From contig JAJSAI010000031.1 of the NCBI GenBank assembly GCA_024274695.1, forward strand, positions 1 to 47,496: a DNA stretch of 47,496 bases, written 5' to 3'. This document shows, piece by piece, positions 1-8,178 of this stretch. Position numbers and translations under genes: made by a program. Source of the stretch: an archaeon (GTDB lineage Archaea; B1Sed10-29; JAJSAI01). The notes beneath the pieces are model-generated. The model was given only the letters and a program-made list of their open reading frames with translations. It did not search any database and was not told the origin of the DNA. Positions within the stretch are counted from its first letter, which is position 1; every line of letters starts with the position of its first letter.

Positions 1-345
1 GGTGGTGTTAGTGCAGTCTGTGGTGCAGTTGTAGAACGCGTCACAGTAGGCCGCCAGGGGCCCGGAAGAATATGAGATGTTAAGGTCAAGCGCTTTTGAG
101 GACGCGTACCACTCCGCGTACTTGCTGAAGTCTGAGATCCTGGCTGTGTTCGTTGGGTCCATTCTGACAACATACACCATTTCCCTGCTGATCTCCTGGA
201 ACACTGACTCTGCGGTCCCGGTTTCCTCCACGTTCTGCTCTGCTCTGTGGAAGTAGCTCACGTACGCTGCAGCAACCCCCGCGACCACGATTATCATCAG
301 GTACGCTGCGATTATGTAGAACTGGCCTCTCCTCATTCCCGCCAT
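1..345 (-). CDS. pilin-like secreted protein, C-terminus off the window
   Basis: This frame is absent from the ORF track because it runs off the left edge; I read 115 codons from an ATG at 345. The N-terminus has a short basic stretch (MRRGQFY) and then one hydrophobic helix of about 20 residues, the architecture of archaeal type IV pilins and pseudopilins. The rest is polar, ends near N-C-T/N-T-T sequons and contains cysteines. The start lies 13 nt inside the end of the upstream pilin-like gene, so the two are translationally coupled. A second Met three residues later is an alternative start. Role inferred: minor pilin of the neighbouring Tad-like machine. No family recognised beyond the N-terminal helix. 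Confidence 0.7.
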   Translation of the reverse strand, partial: MAGMRRGQFYIIAAYLMIIVVAGVAAAYVSYFHRAEQNVEETGTAESVFQEISREMVYVVRMDPTNTARISDFSKYAEWYASSKALDLNISYSSGPLAAYCDAFYNCTTDCTNTT

Positions 346-776
346 ACCATTACCACCAGCCTTTTTGGAGCGTACTCCACCGTCCACACCCCGGTCGCGG
401 TGTCATTGTATGCTGCTCCTGAGAAGAGCAGGGAGTACGAGACAACCTCCTTTCCTGGAGGAGGTTCTGCCCCCGTCCAGTTCACGGGAACATCAAGAGC
501 ATTACCGCTGGAGTTAGAATACAAGACTATCTTGTACCCTATTCCTTCGGGCAGGGTGCTGTTGTCAGGGGGGTTTAACTCGTTCCTGGCCAGGCTGACC
601 CTGTCCCCATTGTACGATAGTGCGATCCTCTTGGCCACGTCATACATTCTCGGGATGTTGGCTTGGTCCGTGTACTTCGGGAAGTTATGCAGGTGAATGC
701 TGGAAAGCACTGTGAAGAAGAGCACCAGCGCGAGGAAGGCCTCTATCATCCTGAAAAACCCTTTCACCAGACCCAC
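333..776 (-). CDS. pilin-like secreted protein
   Basis: 147 residues with an N-terminal hydrophobic segment (about residues 9-27, after the basic GLVKGFFR) and an otherwise extracellular-looking chain. It has at least four N-X-S/T sequons (NST, NSS, NWT, NDT). The start is a GTG at 776; a second GTG three codons in (767) fits the GGAGG upstream at least as well. It overlaps the preceding gene by 13 nt and the next pilin-like gene by 13 nt. Inferred to be a structural or minor pilin. I do not recognise a named family. Confidence 0.75.
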   Translation of the reverse strand: MGLVKGFFRMIEAFLALVLFFTVLSSIHLHNFPKYTDQANIPRMYDVAKRIALSYNGDRVSLARNELNPPDNSTLPEGIGYKIVLYSNSSGNALDVPVNWTGAEPPPGKEVVSYSLLFSGAAYNDTATGVWTVEYAPKRLVVMVWRE

Positions 777-1231
777 ACCTCCACGCTCCCGGGCACTCCG
801 CCTACCGAAACAGGTCTTTTAACGTACCTGGGAGTTCCGATCACCTGGTCTGGAACGCATTCCGTCACGTTCCCTGACCATGACACCCTCACTTTCACCC
901 CGTTATCAGGGAGTCCTATCTTTTGCGCTATGACCGTGCAGTTACTCTGGTTGATGGCAAGAGCCTTGGCCGGGTCCACCAGTCCTGGCAGGGTCTGGTT
1001 CTGGAACATTGCGAGGCCTATCTCGTTCGCGGCGGTCACGCTCGTCCAATTGAAGGGATCACCTGGAGAGTCCAGGAGCATGTGCTCTGCGAACCGCGCT
1101 TCTTCAAGGTAAACGTCTGGGGACTCTCTGTACGGCTGGACGAGGTAGGGGCTTGTGTACAGGAAGCTCGCGTACGCCGTCAGGAAGACTATCATGCTCA
1201 GCAGGAAATCGTAGTTGTCAGCGCTCACCAT
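764..1231 (-). CDS. pilin-like secreted protein, sequon-rich
   Basis: 155 residues. A hydrophobic helix at about residues 9-26 follows a short polar N-terminus, and the remainder is predicted to be outside the cell. Five sequons are visible (NWT, NQT, NQS, NCT, NVT), an unusually high density. Two cysteines (NCT, EC) could form a disulfide. The ATG at 1231 lies 4 nt after the stop of the TadC-like gene, so it belongs to the same operon. Likely a pilin or pilus-associated protein; the exact role is unknown. Confidence 0.75.
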   Translation of the reverse strand: MVSADNYDFLLSMIVFLTAYASFLYTSPYLVQPYRESPDVYLEEARFAEHMLLDSPGDPFNWTSVTAANEIGLAMFQNQTLPGLVDPAKALAINQSNCTVIAQKIGLPDNGVKVRVSWSGNVTECVPDQVIGTPRYVKRPVSVGGVPGSVEVWVW

Positions 1232-1235
1232 GACC

Positions 1236-2420
1236 TTACCCCGCCACGTCCTCTATTATTATGCTGTACCCTTTTCCTGTGTTGTATATACTGTACTGTA
1301 CCTTGGAAGGCTTTTTCACGATTATGCTGTCCTCGTTCACTATCAGGTCTCCCTTGTCGCACGGGGTGCACGCTCTCGCCCCGAACTTTATCTGCTCAGG
1401 CTTGAGGTCATCAAACCCTCTGAGGTTCTTTTCTTCAGCAAGCCGCTTGACCTCCCTGAGCACGTCCACGTTGGTGACATCTGAAGTGAAAGTGTACACG
1501 ATGTTCTTCGCGCTGCTGCCAGAAGACCCTGGTGGTATGAGCAGGATCTGGTTTGCTGCTTTCACCTGGAAAGGCTCAGGGGTTACTATGAACTGGAAGG
1601 CGAGTATTGTTATGATCACGAGTATTATAGAGTGCTTTATTCCCGCGATCACACTAGCTTCTCCCATCTGCCCGCTTATGAGCCCCGCGAAGAACGCTTC
1701 TATCAGGCACAGGTGGAAGAATATCGTCCTGAAGTCCTCCTCGCTCATGGGAGTCCCTGAACCCCCTCCCAGTATCGCCGCGGCCCCCTGAAGCTGGGGC
1801 GTGGCAGGGATGAACGTCTTGGTCAGCACCAGGATTATCCCCAGGAACAGGAAGAAAATGAAGTACGTTGATATCACGTACACGCTGAGCTTGCTCTTTC
1901 TCTCCATCTCTATTTCCTTGAGTGTCCTGACGTCCGTGGACACAGTCTCAAGGATACTCGCGATGTCCCCTCCGGACTTGTAACTTTCTATTATGATGAG
2001 GAGGGCCTGTCTCATGAGCTTGCTCTTGGTCTTGTTCGCGAGCCTTTCAAGCGCGTCCTCTAGAGGAATTCCCCAGCTCAGCTGGGCTGCCACTTTCCTC
2101 ATTTCCTTGGACAAGGGCCCGTAGTCTCCCTTGCTTGCGTTGTCAAACGCTCTTGGCAGGGTCATCCCTGCCCTGACCGACTCTGCCACGTCCCTTAAGA
2201 AGTCAGGAAGGTACAGTTCCATCTGCTTGACCTTCACGTAGTCAAGATAGTACACGAGCAGTATCGGCAGGACGGCCGTGAGCGCTCCCGCCACGAGCAG
2301 GCCCTGGAAGTACACGGTATACTGCATTACCGTGACCGCTAAGATGATCATGATGGTGCCGACTATCGTTAGCAGGTAAAGGGGCGAGACCTCTTTCCCG
2401 AGTATCCTGAACCTTCTCAT
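1236..2420 (-). CDS. TadC/GspF-type pilus assembly membrane protein with extra C-terminal domain
   Basis: Type II secretion system F (GspF/TadC) family platform protein. After two N-terminal membrane helices there is the cytoplasmic helical domain typical of the family (DFLRDVAESVRAGMTLPRAF, then the SYKSGGDI region), followed by further membrane helices. About 110 residues at the C-terminus are not part of that domain: a predicted soluble region with a CTPC motif. I start at ATG 2420, 4 nt after the preceding stop, rather than the TTG at 2435. It pairs with the second TadC-like gene just upstream; Tad systems commonly use two such proteins (TadB/TadC) around the ATPase. Confidence 0.85.
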   Translation of the reverse strand: MRRFRILGKEVSPLYLLTIVGTIMIILAVTVMQYTVYFQGLLVAGALTAVLPILLVYYLDYVKVKQMELYLPDFLRDVAESVRAGMTLPRAFDNASKGDYGPLSKEMRKVAAQLSWGIPLEDALERLANKTKSKLMRQALLIIIESYKSGGDIASILETVSTDVRTLKEIEMERKSKLSVYVISTYFIFFLFLGIILVLTKTFIPATPQLQGAAAILGGGSGTPMSEEDFRTIFFHLCLIEAFFAGLISGQMGEASVIAGIKHSIILVIITILAFQFIVTPEPFQVKAANQILLIPPGSSGSSAKNIVYTFTSDVTNVDVLREVKRLAEEKNLRGFDDLKPEQIKFGARACTPCDKGDLIVNEDSIIVKKPSKVQYSIYNTGKGYSIIIEDVAG

Positions 2421-2424
2421 GCTA

Positions 2425-3324
2425 CTACACTCCAACAGGCTTGCTTCCCTCTATCATGAACATGAACCCAACAGCCATTATGGGCAGCAGGAGGTAAACG
2501 AATACCGCGAATATCACGTTCATGGGCATGCCCAGGTTGGTCATTGACCCCATCACTGTTACCATTATAACGAACAGCACCGGGCCGGCCACGAACAGTG
2601 TAATATACATTTCTGCCATGAGGCTGAGGGTGTCCAGGTACTGTGATTCTACCATCCTTCTTTTGTCCATGAGTTCCTTAGCCTTGCTCACCAGGTACTG
2701 TCTGAGATCTCCTCCTGTCCTGACTATGGTCACTATCCCCCAGAGGAGGTCCTTCAGGCTGGGGCTCGGGGTCCTGCTCGCGGACTCTGCCAGGGCAGTG
2801 GTCGTATCATAACCGAACACTTCAATGTTCCTGGCGATTCGCCTGAACTCCTTCGAGACCTCCCCGTACTCGTCAAAAGACCCTATTATCTTGAACACGA
2901 GGTACACAGGAACTCCTGTTCCCGCGATCGTGGCCATGTGCGTCACGGCGTAGGGCAGGTTCACCTCCAGGTTCCTCTTCAAGCTGTCCTTCGCGTACTC
3001 TGGGTACAAGAGGAAGAACAGTATGACCCCGCTGGCAGACACGAACGAGAAGATAACGGACAGGAGGAACGCGATCCCTGGCTCTAGTTCCAGCACGTGC
3101 AGGAACACGAAGTTCAGTCCCAGGAAAAAGAAGGGCACTGAAAGTAGGCACGTGAGCAGCATGCTGGCCACGTACTCCTCGGGCGTAATGTACAGGCCTG
3201 CTTTTTTCAGGGAGGGCTTGAGGCCTGCCAGATAACTCTTAGGGAACAGAGCATTGATTATTCCAGTCCTGTGGAATATCCTGTACGCAATCACCCGGTA
3301 CGACCTGCTGAGCATTGGGATCAT
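2425..3324 (-). CDS. TadC/GspF-type pilus assembly membrane protein
   Basis: 299 residues with the F-family layout: a cytoplasmic N-terminal region, two helices near residues 52-110, the helical repeat domain (LPYAVTHMATIAGTGVPVYLVF, then VTIVRTGGDLRQYL) and two C-terminal helices. The ATG overlaps the ATPase stop codon by 4 nt (ATGA), a sign of coupled translation. Together with the neighbouring 394-residue homologue it should form the inner-membrane platform that the ATPase drives. Confidence 0.88.
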   Translation of the reverse strand: MIPMLSRSYRVIAYRIFHRTGIINALFPKSYLAGLKPSLKKAGLYITPEEYVASMLLTCLLSVPFFFLGLNFVFLHVLELEPGIAFLLSVIFSFVSASGVILFFLLYPEYAKDSLKRNLEVNLPYAVTHMATIAGTGVPVYLVFKIIGSFDEYGEVSKEFRRIARNIEVFGYDTTTALAESASRTPSPSLKDLLWGIVTIVRTGGDLRQYLVSKAKELMDKRRMVESQYLDTLSLMAEMYITLFVAGPVLFVIMVTVMGSMTNLGMPMNVIFAVFVYLLLPIMAVGFMFMIEGSKPVGV

Positions 3325-5243
3325 TTTTCAGACCTCTTCCCGTAGACTTCTTCCAGGACGCTCACAGGGTCCTTGTAGTATCTTGCGATGATCTCTCCAA
3401 CATCCTTGTAGTACCTTATTCCCTTTTCCTTCATCCAGTTGAGTATGTCTCTTCTTCTCCTTATTTCTTCCCAAACGCTCTTTTCAGGAAGGCCCTTCTC
3501 TTCTATTATCCTGTTCACGATGTAGCTCCTGTCAGAGGAGAACTCGTAGTAGTCCTGGGACGGGACCCACTTGAAAAGGGTGTTGGTTATCAGGTTCCCT
3601 GTCCTGAAGTCCACTCCGACTATTTCTATCAGTTCTTTTATTCTTCTGACGTCCACGCCCTTGATGTGCGCGTGCTGTAGGATTATGACGATGTCAAGGT
3701 GCTGGAGAAGTCCTGGCGACAGGTTTATTGGGGGTGTGATGAGCCTGTTCACCACTGCCTCGAATGACTCCGCGTGCAAGGTGGCCATTCCAGGGTGTCC
3801 CGTCGCCATTCCCTGGAACAAGACGTACGCTTCTTTTCCCCTGACCTCTCCGACTATTATCTCGTCGGGCCTTTCTCTCAAGGCCGCTCTGAGCAGGTCG
3901 AACATGCTCACTTCCCCTCTCTCGCTCGGCCCGTATCCTGGTCTTGCGATCTTGGCCACCCAGTGCTCGTGAGGGAGCCTGAGCTCTGGAGTGTCTTCTA
4001 TGCTCACGATCTTGGCTTCAGGGTGCAGGAAAAGGCAGAGCGCGTTCAGCAGGCTTGTTTTTCCGGTAGCAGTTCCCCCGGCCACTAGTATGGAGTTCCT
4101 GAACTCTATGGCCAGCCACAGGTACGCTGCAATTGTTGCGGGAAGCGTCCCGTAGTTCATGAGGTCTATTACAGTGAGGGGATCCTTGGTGAATTTCCTG
4201 ATGGTGAACGTCGAGCCTCTTATGGCAATATCCTTCCCTGCTGAGAACGTTGCCTGCACTCTGCTCCCGTCGGGCAGGGCGCCGTTCATCAGGGGTTCTG
4301 CGACGGAAATGTGCTTCCCGCACCTCTGCGCTAGCTTGATTATGAAAGAATTCAGTTCCTCGGGGTCCGTGAACACGATGTTTGTTTTCAGGGAACCATA
4401 CTTTCTGTGGAAGACGTATATCGGGATGTTCACGCCGTCACAGGATATGTCTTCTATGTTCTCGTCCTGCATCAAGGGCTCTATCCTGCCGAGCCCGAGA
4501 AAATCCCTGTAAACGTAGTAGAGTATCTTGTTGTACGTTGCTTCCGTCATTTTTATGTCATAGTCCGCGATTATCTGATCAAGCTTTTCTTTCAAATAGT
4601 CCTTAACCCTCCCCGGCTCTTTCACTTCCATCAGGTTTATGTCCAGAAGGTCTATTATGAGCTCCTTAATCCTAGCAAGCTGTTTCTCCTCCTCCTGGGT
4701 CAAGGGAGGCTCTAGAACGTTGTACGTAAGACTGTGCTCCTTCTTGTTCCATTTTATGACCGCGTACGCGTACGGTTCTATTAGCGGGTATCTCACGTCA
4801 ATGGTTTTCAGTTCAGGAGGAGTCCACTGGGAAGGGATTATTCTCTTTTCTTCCTCGGGCACCTTGTGTTCTATGAACGCGAGGCCCCTCACCTTTTCTT
4901 CCTTCTTTCCCTTTGCCTCCCTTTTTATTTCCTCAGTGACCTTCGGGAACTCTATAACGACAGGGGCAGATGGCTTCTTCTTTTCCTCGGCTGGGGTCAT
5001 GCTCTCTTCAGGGATCTTCTCCTTGATTTCCTCCACTCTCTTTTCTTCAATCTCTTCTCCCGTTATCTTCTTCAGTTCTGAAAGGTAGTCCTTTTCCTCT
5101 TCCTTAGCCTCTTTTATCCACTCTCCGTACAAGGGCTCTTCTTCCTCTGTTTTGGCCAGCTTGACCCATTCCCCTACTTTCTCCTCTTCGGATCCCGGCC
5201 ACTCCTTCAACAGTTCCCTAAGCTTTTTCTTAGACAGGGGCAC
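3321..5243 (-). CDS. type II/IV secretion (TadA/VirB11-type) pilus assembly ATPase
   Basis: 640 residues. The first ~130 are highly charged (Lys/Glu) and low in complexity, probably a flexible region. The N-terminal domain of the GspE/TadA family follows, then the RecA-like motor: Walker A GGTATGKT at 389-396, Walker B-like IIVGEVRG at about 462-469 and the His box GHPGMATLHAES at 482-492. The start is GTG at 5243, overlapping the preceding pilin-like gene by 14 nt. It powers assembly or secretion through the two TadC-like proteins encoded immediately downstream. An archaellum FlaI is less likely, because no archaellin or other fla genes are nearby. Confidence 0.93.
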   Translation of the reverse strand: MPLSKKKLRELLKEWPGSEEEKVGEWVKLAKTEEEEPLYGEWIKEAKEEEKDYLSELKKITGEEIEEKRVEEIKEKIPEESMTPAEEKKKPSAPVVIEFPKVTEEIKREAKGKKEEKVRGLAFIEHKVPEEEKRIIPSQWTPPELKTIDVRYPLIEPYAYAVIKWNKKEHSLTYNVLEPPLTQEEEKQLARIKELIIDLLDINLMEVKEPGRVKDYLKEKLDQIIADYDIKMTEATYNKILYYVYRDFLGLGRIEPLMQDENIEDISCDGVNIPIYVFHRKYGSLKTNIVFTDPEELNSFIIKLAQRCGKHISVAEPLMNGALPDGSRVQATFSAGKDIAIRGSTFTIRKFTKDPLTVIDLMNYGTLPATIAAYLWLAIEFRNSILVAGGTATGKTSLLNALCLFLHPEAKIVSIEDTPELRLPHEHWVAKIARPGYGPSERGEVSMFDLLRAALRERPDEIIVGEVRGKEAYVLFQGMATGHPGMATLHAESFEAVVNRLITPPINLSPGLLQHLDIVIILQHAHIKGVDVRRIKELIEIVGVDFRTGNLITNTLFKWVPSQDYYEFSSDRSYIVNRIIEEKGLPEKSVWEEIRRRRDILNWMKEKGIRYYKDVGEIIARYYKDPVSVLEEVYGKRSEK

Positions 5244-5673
5244 ACGTGTTCACCAGGCTAATTTTTTTGGTCCCGTTGTTCGAGGCGATAAGACACCTTT
5301 CTCCCCAAGAGACACTTCCGTTAACACTCACGAGGCTGCAGTTTATATTAGATACCGCGACAAAGCTCCTGTAGTACGCGGGATCCTGGGCGGTTACCTT
5401 GAGGCTGTCGTTCTCGCAGGATATGCTGACAGAGTACTCCGTGTCAGAGACAGGGAGGCTTACCCTGGTCTGGTACTCTGTATTGTTGTTCTTGATGAAC
5501 TCGTACGCGTTGATAAGCTTGTACTGGACGTCTCTTGCGATGTCCTCGAGCATGGCCTGATGCTGGGTCCCGCGCATTCCATGGGCTTCCTGGTTGAGGA
5601 CAGTCCAGATAGCGGACAGCATTATGACCAAGATCAGCACCCTGGTCATCGTTCCTACCGTGAACACGACCAT
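5230..5673 (-). CDS. pilin-like secreted protein
   Basis: 147 residues with an N-terminal hydrophobic helix (TRVLILVIMLSAIW) and a secreted remainder with five sequons (NNT, NDS, NCS, NGS, NGT). The ATG at 5673 has an AGAGGATGAT ribosome-binding site just upstream, which supports it over the internal Met at residue 9. Its stop overlaps the start of the ATPase gene. Inferred minor pilin. Confidence 0.75.
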   Translation of the reverse strand: MVVFTVGTMTRVLILVIMLSAIWTVLNQEAHGMRGTQHQAMLEDIARDVQYKLINAYEFIKNNNTEYQTRVSLPVSDTEYSVSISCENDSLKVTAQDPAYYRSFVAVSNINCSLVSVNGSVSWGERCLIASNNGTKKISLVNTCAPV

Positions 5674-5686
5674 AATATCATCCTCT

Positions 5687-6292
5687 TTAGCACATGCTCA
5701 CGCTAACGACCGGCCGCCCGTTAGTAACGTTTTCCTTTCTTATGATTATCACCGTTTCAGGCCCTACTTTCCCTTTGCCGCACTGGTCTCCCCAAACAAG
5801 GTCAATGTCAGGAAAGCACGCTGCCACTTCTGTCTGGGACGTTCCAGGCCCTGCAGCGCCCTGGTAAGTGGTCTCGTACTCGTTCAGCCGGTACATTACT
5901 ATCCCTGTCACGTTGTCAAGCAGGTAATCATACCCGCAGGACTCGTTAGCCTGGACCCTGGCGCTGTCCCCAGGGTACCCTATTACCGCGGCGTACTGGT
6001 TAAACACAAGGGTAATCCTATCGTTTTCCTCGTCCAGCGACAGGTAAGGGTTCACGTACTCGTACTGGGGATGGTAAAACACGAACATTGTCGTGAAGTT
6101 CTCGTCTCCAGCCGCGACCTGTTTTATTATCCTCTCCAAGGAGACCATCTGATTATAGTATGATCTGACCCTTCCCTGTTCTCCGAACTCTTTCACGGTT
6201 CCCGTGGCCCAGTAGTACGTGGCAGCCGTGAAGATTATTATGATCGCTACTGACAGCACGAAGGATACCGTGGGAGAAATTCCCCTTTGCAT
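5687..6292 (-). CDS. archaeal type IV pilin-like protein (RGISP N-terminus)
   Basis: The track's longer ORF overlaps the divergent uppS gene. I place the start at ATG 6292, giving MQRGISPTVSFVL followed by a long hydrophobic helix. This resembles the (K/R)G(I/V)SPV start of archaeal pilins and archaellins, where a prepilin peptidase cuts before the hydrophobic stretch. 201 residues, with sequons NFT, NES, NVT and NVT. It is the first gene of the pilus operon: a TATA-like TTTAATAAAT lies about 25 bp upstream, so the message is probably leaderless. Candidate major pilin of the system. Confidence 0.82.
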   Translation of the reverse strand: MQRGISPTVSFVLSVAIIIIFTAATYYWATGTVKEFGEQGRVRSYYNQMVSLERIIKQVAAGDENFTTMFVFYHPQYEYVNPYLSLDEENDRITLVFNQYAAVIGYPGDSARVQANESCGYDYLLDNVTGIVMYRLNEYETTYQGAAGPGTSQTEVAACFPDIDLVWGDQCGKGKVGPETVIIIRKENVTNGRPVVSVSMC

Positions 6293-6349
6293 AAGGATTA
6301 AAAACCAGGCGTATTTATTAAAGTTACCTGCCGGCGGACGATACTGGTA
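6293..6349. promoter_or_regulatory. divergent promoter region, pilus operon / uppS
   Basis: 57 bp separate the pilin start (minus) from the prenyltransferase start (plus). The AT-rich core at about 6312-6323 (TATTTATTAAAG) reads as a TATA element on both strands and lies roughly 25-30 bp from both starts. Both transcripts would have very short leaders. Confidence 0.5.
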
Positions 6350-7018
6350 GTGATTTGCATGGTGCCAGGAACAGTGGGGTTCATCCCTGACGGGAACAGG
6401 CGGTACGCCAGAAAAAAGGGGATAACCCTTGACCAAGCGTATTCTGAGGGCTTTGACACCGCAGAGAACGTCCTTGACTGGTGTGACGCCGCGGGCGTGA
6501 AGAACGTTATCCTCTGGGGCTTCTCAACCGAGAACTTCAGGAGGTCCGAGCAAGAAAGAGAGCTTCTATTCTCCCTTTTCTCAGAGCACCTGAAGAGGAT
6601 GTACGAGTCCAAGAAACTGGTGGAAAGGAAGTCCAGGGTGCTGTTCGCGGGAGTGAAAGAATTTCTGGACGATCCGAGGATAAGCAAGTGGGTCAGGAAG
6701 ATTGAGGAAAAGACCAGAGAGTTTGCAGGGAAGACAGTGTACATCGCGCTCGGCTACGGCGGTCGGGCAGAGCTCTTGCAGGCGCTCCGGGAGAGGGTTG
6801 AGAGAGAGTCTGACGTGCTCAAGAGGCTGTGGATTCCCTTAGAGCCTGACCTGATAATCCGCACCGGGGGATACCAACGGCTCTCAGGATTCATGCTCTG
6901 GCAGGCCGCTTATTCTGAGCTCTACTTCACCAAAAAACTGTGGCCCGAGTTTGACGAGACGGAGTTCAAGAACGCTCTAAAGTTTTACGCTTCTTCCCAG
7001 CGGAACTTCGGGATCTAG
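6350..7018 (+). CDS. uppS: cis-prenyltransferase (undecaprenyl/dehydrodolichyl diphosphate synthase family)
   Basis: 222 residues, slightly short for the UppS family. Motifs: FIPDGNRRYA at 11-20 (catalytic Asp14 and the diphosphate-binding loop), GFSTENFRR, and the C-terminal RTGGYQRLSGFMLWQAAYSE, which matches the family's RTSGExRLSNFLLWQ signature. It condenses isopentenyl diphosphate in cis to build the polyprenyl diphosphate precursor of the dolichol-type glycan carrier. The start could be GTG 6350 or ATG 6359. It overlaps the convergent reductase gene by 4 nt. The carrier role fits the AglB, GPT and dolichol-kinase-like genes further along. Confidence 0.93.
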   Translation: MICMVPGTVGFIPDGNRRYARKKGITLDQAYSEGFDTAENVLDWCDAAGVKNVILWGFSTENFRRSEQERELLFSLFSEHLKRMYESKKLVERKSRVLFAGVKEFLDDPRISKWVRKIEEKTREFAGKTVYIALGYGGRAELLQALRERVERESDVLKRLWIPLEPDLIIRTGGYQRLSGFMLWQAAYSELYFTKKLWPEFDETEFKNALKFYASSQRNFGI

Positions 7019-8031
7019 AAGAAGGAGAACAGGAAAGCCTTTCTTCCAAGAACCTTCTTGACAGTGTGCCCGATGTGGTCCATGTCTCCCTCTTCTTCAG
7101 CCACTCTCTTGAGCCCTATCCTTTCCGCGAGGCCAAGGGCCCGGTCAGGCCCCAGCCTGTCCACCAGCTTTCTTATCCTAGCATGGGCTTTCAGGTCAGG
7201 CTCGTACAACCGCTTGAATCTTTCCTGATACCTTTCAAGATCCCCGTGGTCCAGCGCGTCAGCCAGGAGCCTGGCGCTCTTGCACCCGAAAACTATTCCT
7301 CCTCCGGTCGTGTTCTTCACCTGGCCTGCAGCGTCTCCAACGAGAGTTTTGTCCCCGTCAACTATCCTCTTCCCGGAATACAGTGGGATTATTCCAGCCC
7401 TAGGGTTTGACCAGCTGCTTATCTTTATCGGCCTGGCGAAGGCGTTAAAGAGGGCTCTCGCGTTCCCTTTCCGGGTGCCAAGGCCTATCCTCACTTCCCT
7501 CTCGTTCTTTGGTATCACCCACGCGAAAAACCCAGGGGCGAAGTCACCGAAGTACAGGTGCACGTAATCAGGGTCCACAGGCTCTTCAAGCACTGCGTCA
7601 ATCTGGTACGTGAAAACAAACTCCTTGTTCCTTGAGCCCATTGCTTCCGCTACCTTGGACAATGCGCCGTCCGCGCCGATCACGGGCATGTTGGGGTCAG
7701 GGTGCCCGTGCCAGAAAGCCCCCCACCTCACCTTCACGCCCCTTGCTTCAGCCTCGTCCAGCAGGATCCCGTGCATCTTGTCCCTGTCGAGCACAGCAGC
7801 CTGGGGAGAGCTCCTTTCTATAACAAGGTCTCTGTTCTTCGTGTGGAACTTGGCTCCCTTAACGTAGTTCAGCACGCACTCCTTCCACGGAAGGCCAGTG
7901 GCCCTGAGTCCCGTGAGGGAAACGAGTCCCGAGCACGGCTTAGGCTCCAGCCTCTCGCTTCTCTCCCAGACTTCTACTCCTCCAAGACGAGACGCTAGAT
8001 ACAAGCCGACTATCCCTGCACCCACTATCAA
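7015..8031 (-). CDS. geranylgeranyl reductase family flavoprotein
   Basis: 338 residues. A Rossmann FAD motif IVGAGIVGL starts at residue 2; then KPCSG at 31-35, GADGALS at 119-125 and the second FAD motif VGDAAGQVKNTTGGG at 231-245, all typical of archaeal digeranylgeranylglycerophospholipid/geranylgeranyl reductases. An in-frame stop three codons upstream forces a start at TTG 8031 or just inside, so the usual few residues before the FAD motif are missing. Its place next to the cis-prenyltransferase suggests it saturates the polyprenol carrier, but the archaeal membrane lipid is an equally possible substrate. A TATA-like TTTTTTAAA lies near 8080-8089. Confidence 0.87.
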   Translation of the reverse strand: MIVGAGIVGLYLASRLGGVEVWERSERLEPKPCSGLVSLTGLRATGLPWKECVLNYVKGAKFHTKNRDLVIERSSPQAAVLDRDKMHGILLDEAEARGVKVRWGAFWHGHPDPNMPVIGADGALSKVAEAMGSRNKEFVFTYQIDAVLEEPVDPDYVHLYFGDFAPGFFAWVIPKNEREVRIGLGTRKGNARALFNAFARPIKISSWSNPRAGIIPLYSGKRIVDGDKTLVGDAAGQVKNTTGGGIVFGCKSARLLADALDHGDLERYQERFKRLYEPDLKAHARIRKLVDRLGPDRALGLAERIGLKRVAEEEGDMDHIGHTVKKVLGRKAFLFSFF

Positions 8032-8118
8032 AAAAGTTCACCCGGCCGAAGAGGTAACAATTATTCTGGTCCCAGGGGTTTAAAAAACCAGCCCCAGCCA
8101 TCCTCTCCCATCCTCCTA

Positions 8119-8178
8119 ATTTTGGCATTCTCGGATGCCAAAATCATGGTCATTTTGGCACTTGCTAGTGCCAATTTT
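8119..8178. repeat. palindromic direct repeat, copy 1 (left flank of ATPase gene)
   Basis: Two palindromes in tandem: ATTTTGGCAT-6 nt-ATGCCAAAAT at 8119-8144, and TTTTGGCAC-6 nt-GTGCCAA at 8153-8174. The block matches the one at 9401-9459 in the same order and orientation, so the two form direct repeats around the ATPase gene. The right arm overlaps the ATPase stop codon. It could be an operator for the reductase gene to its left, a boundary of a mobile cassette, or a recognition site for the ATPase itself. Confidence 0.85.

Noticed and set aside
3571-5706. Plus-strand ORFs opposite the pilus ATPase, and similar long antisense ORFs elsewhere
   Set aside because: Mirror frames of well-supported genes, with low-complexity or unlikely translations and no motifs.
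6293-6436. Upstream extension of the first pilin-like ORF
   Set aside because: It overlaps uppS in antisense, and the RGISP pilin start at 6292 is convincing.
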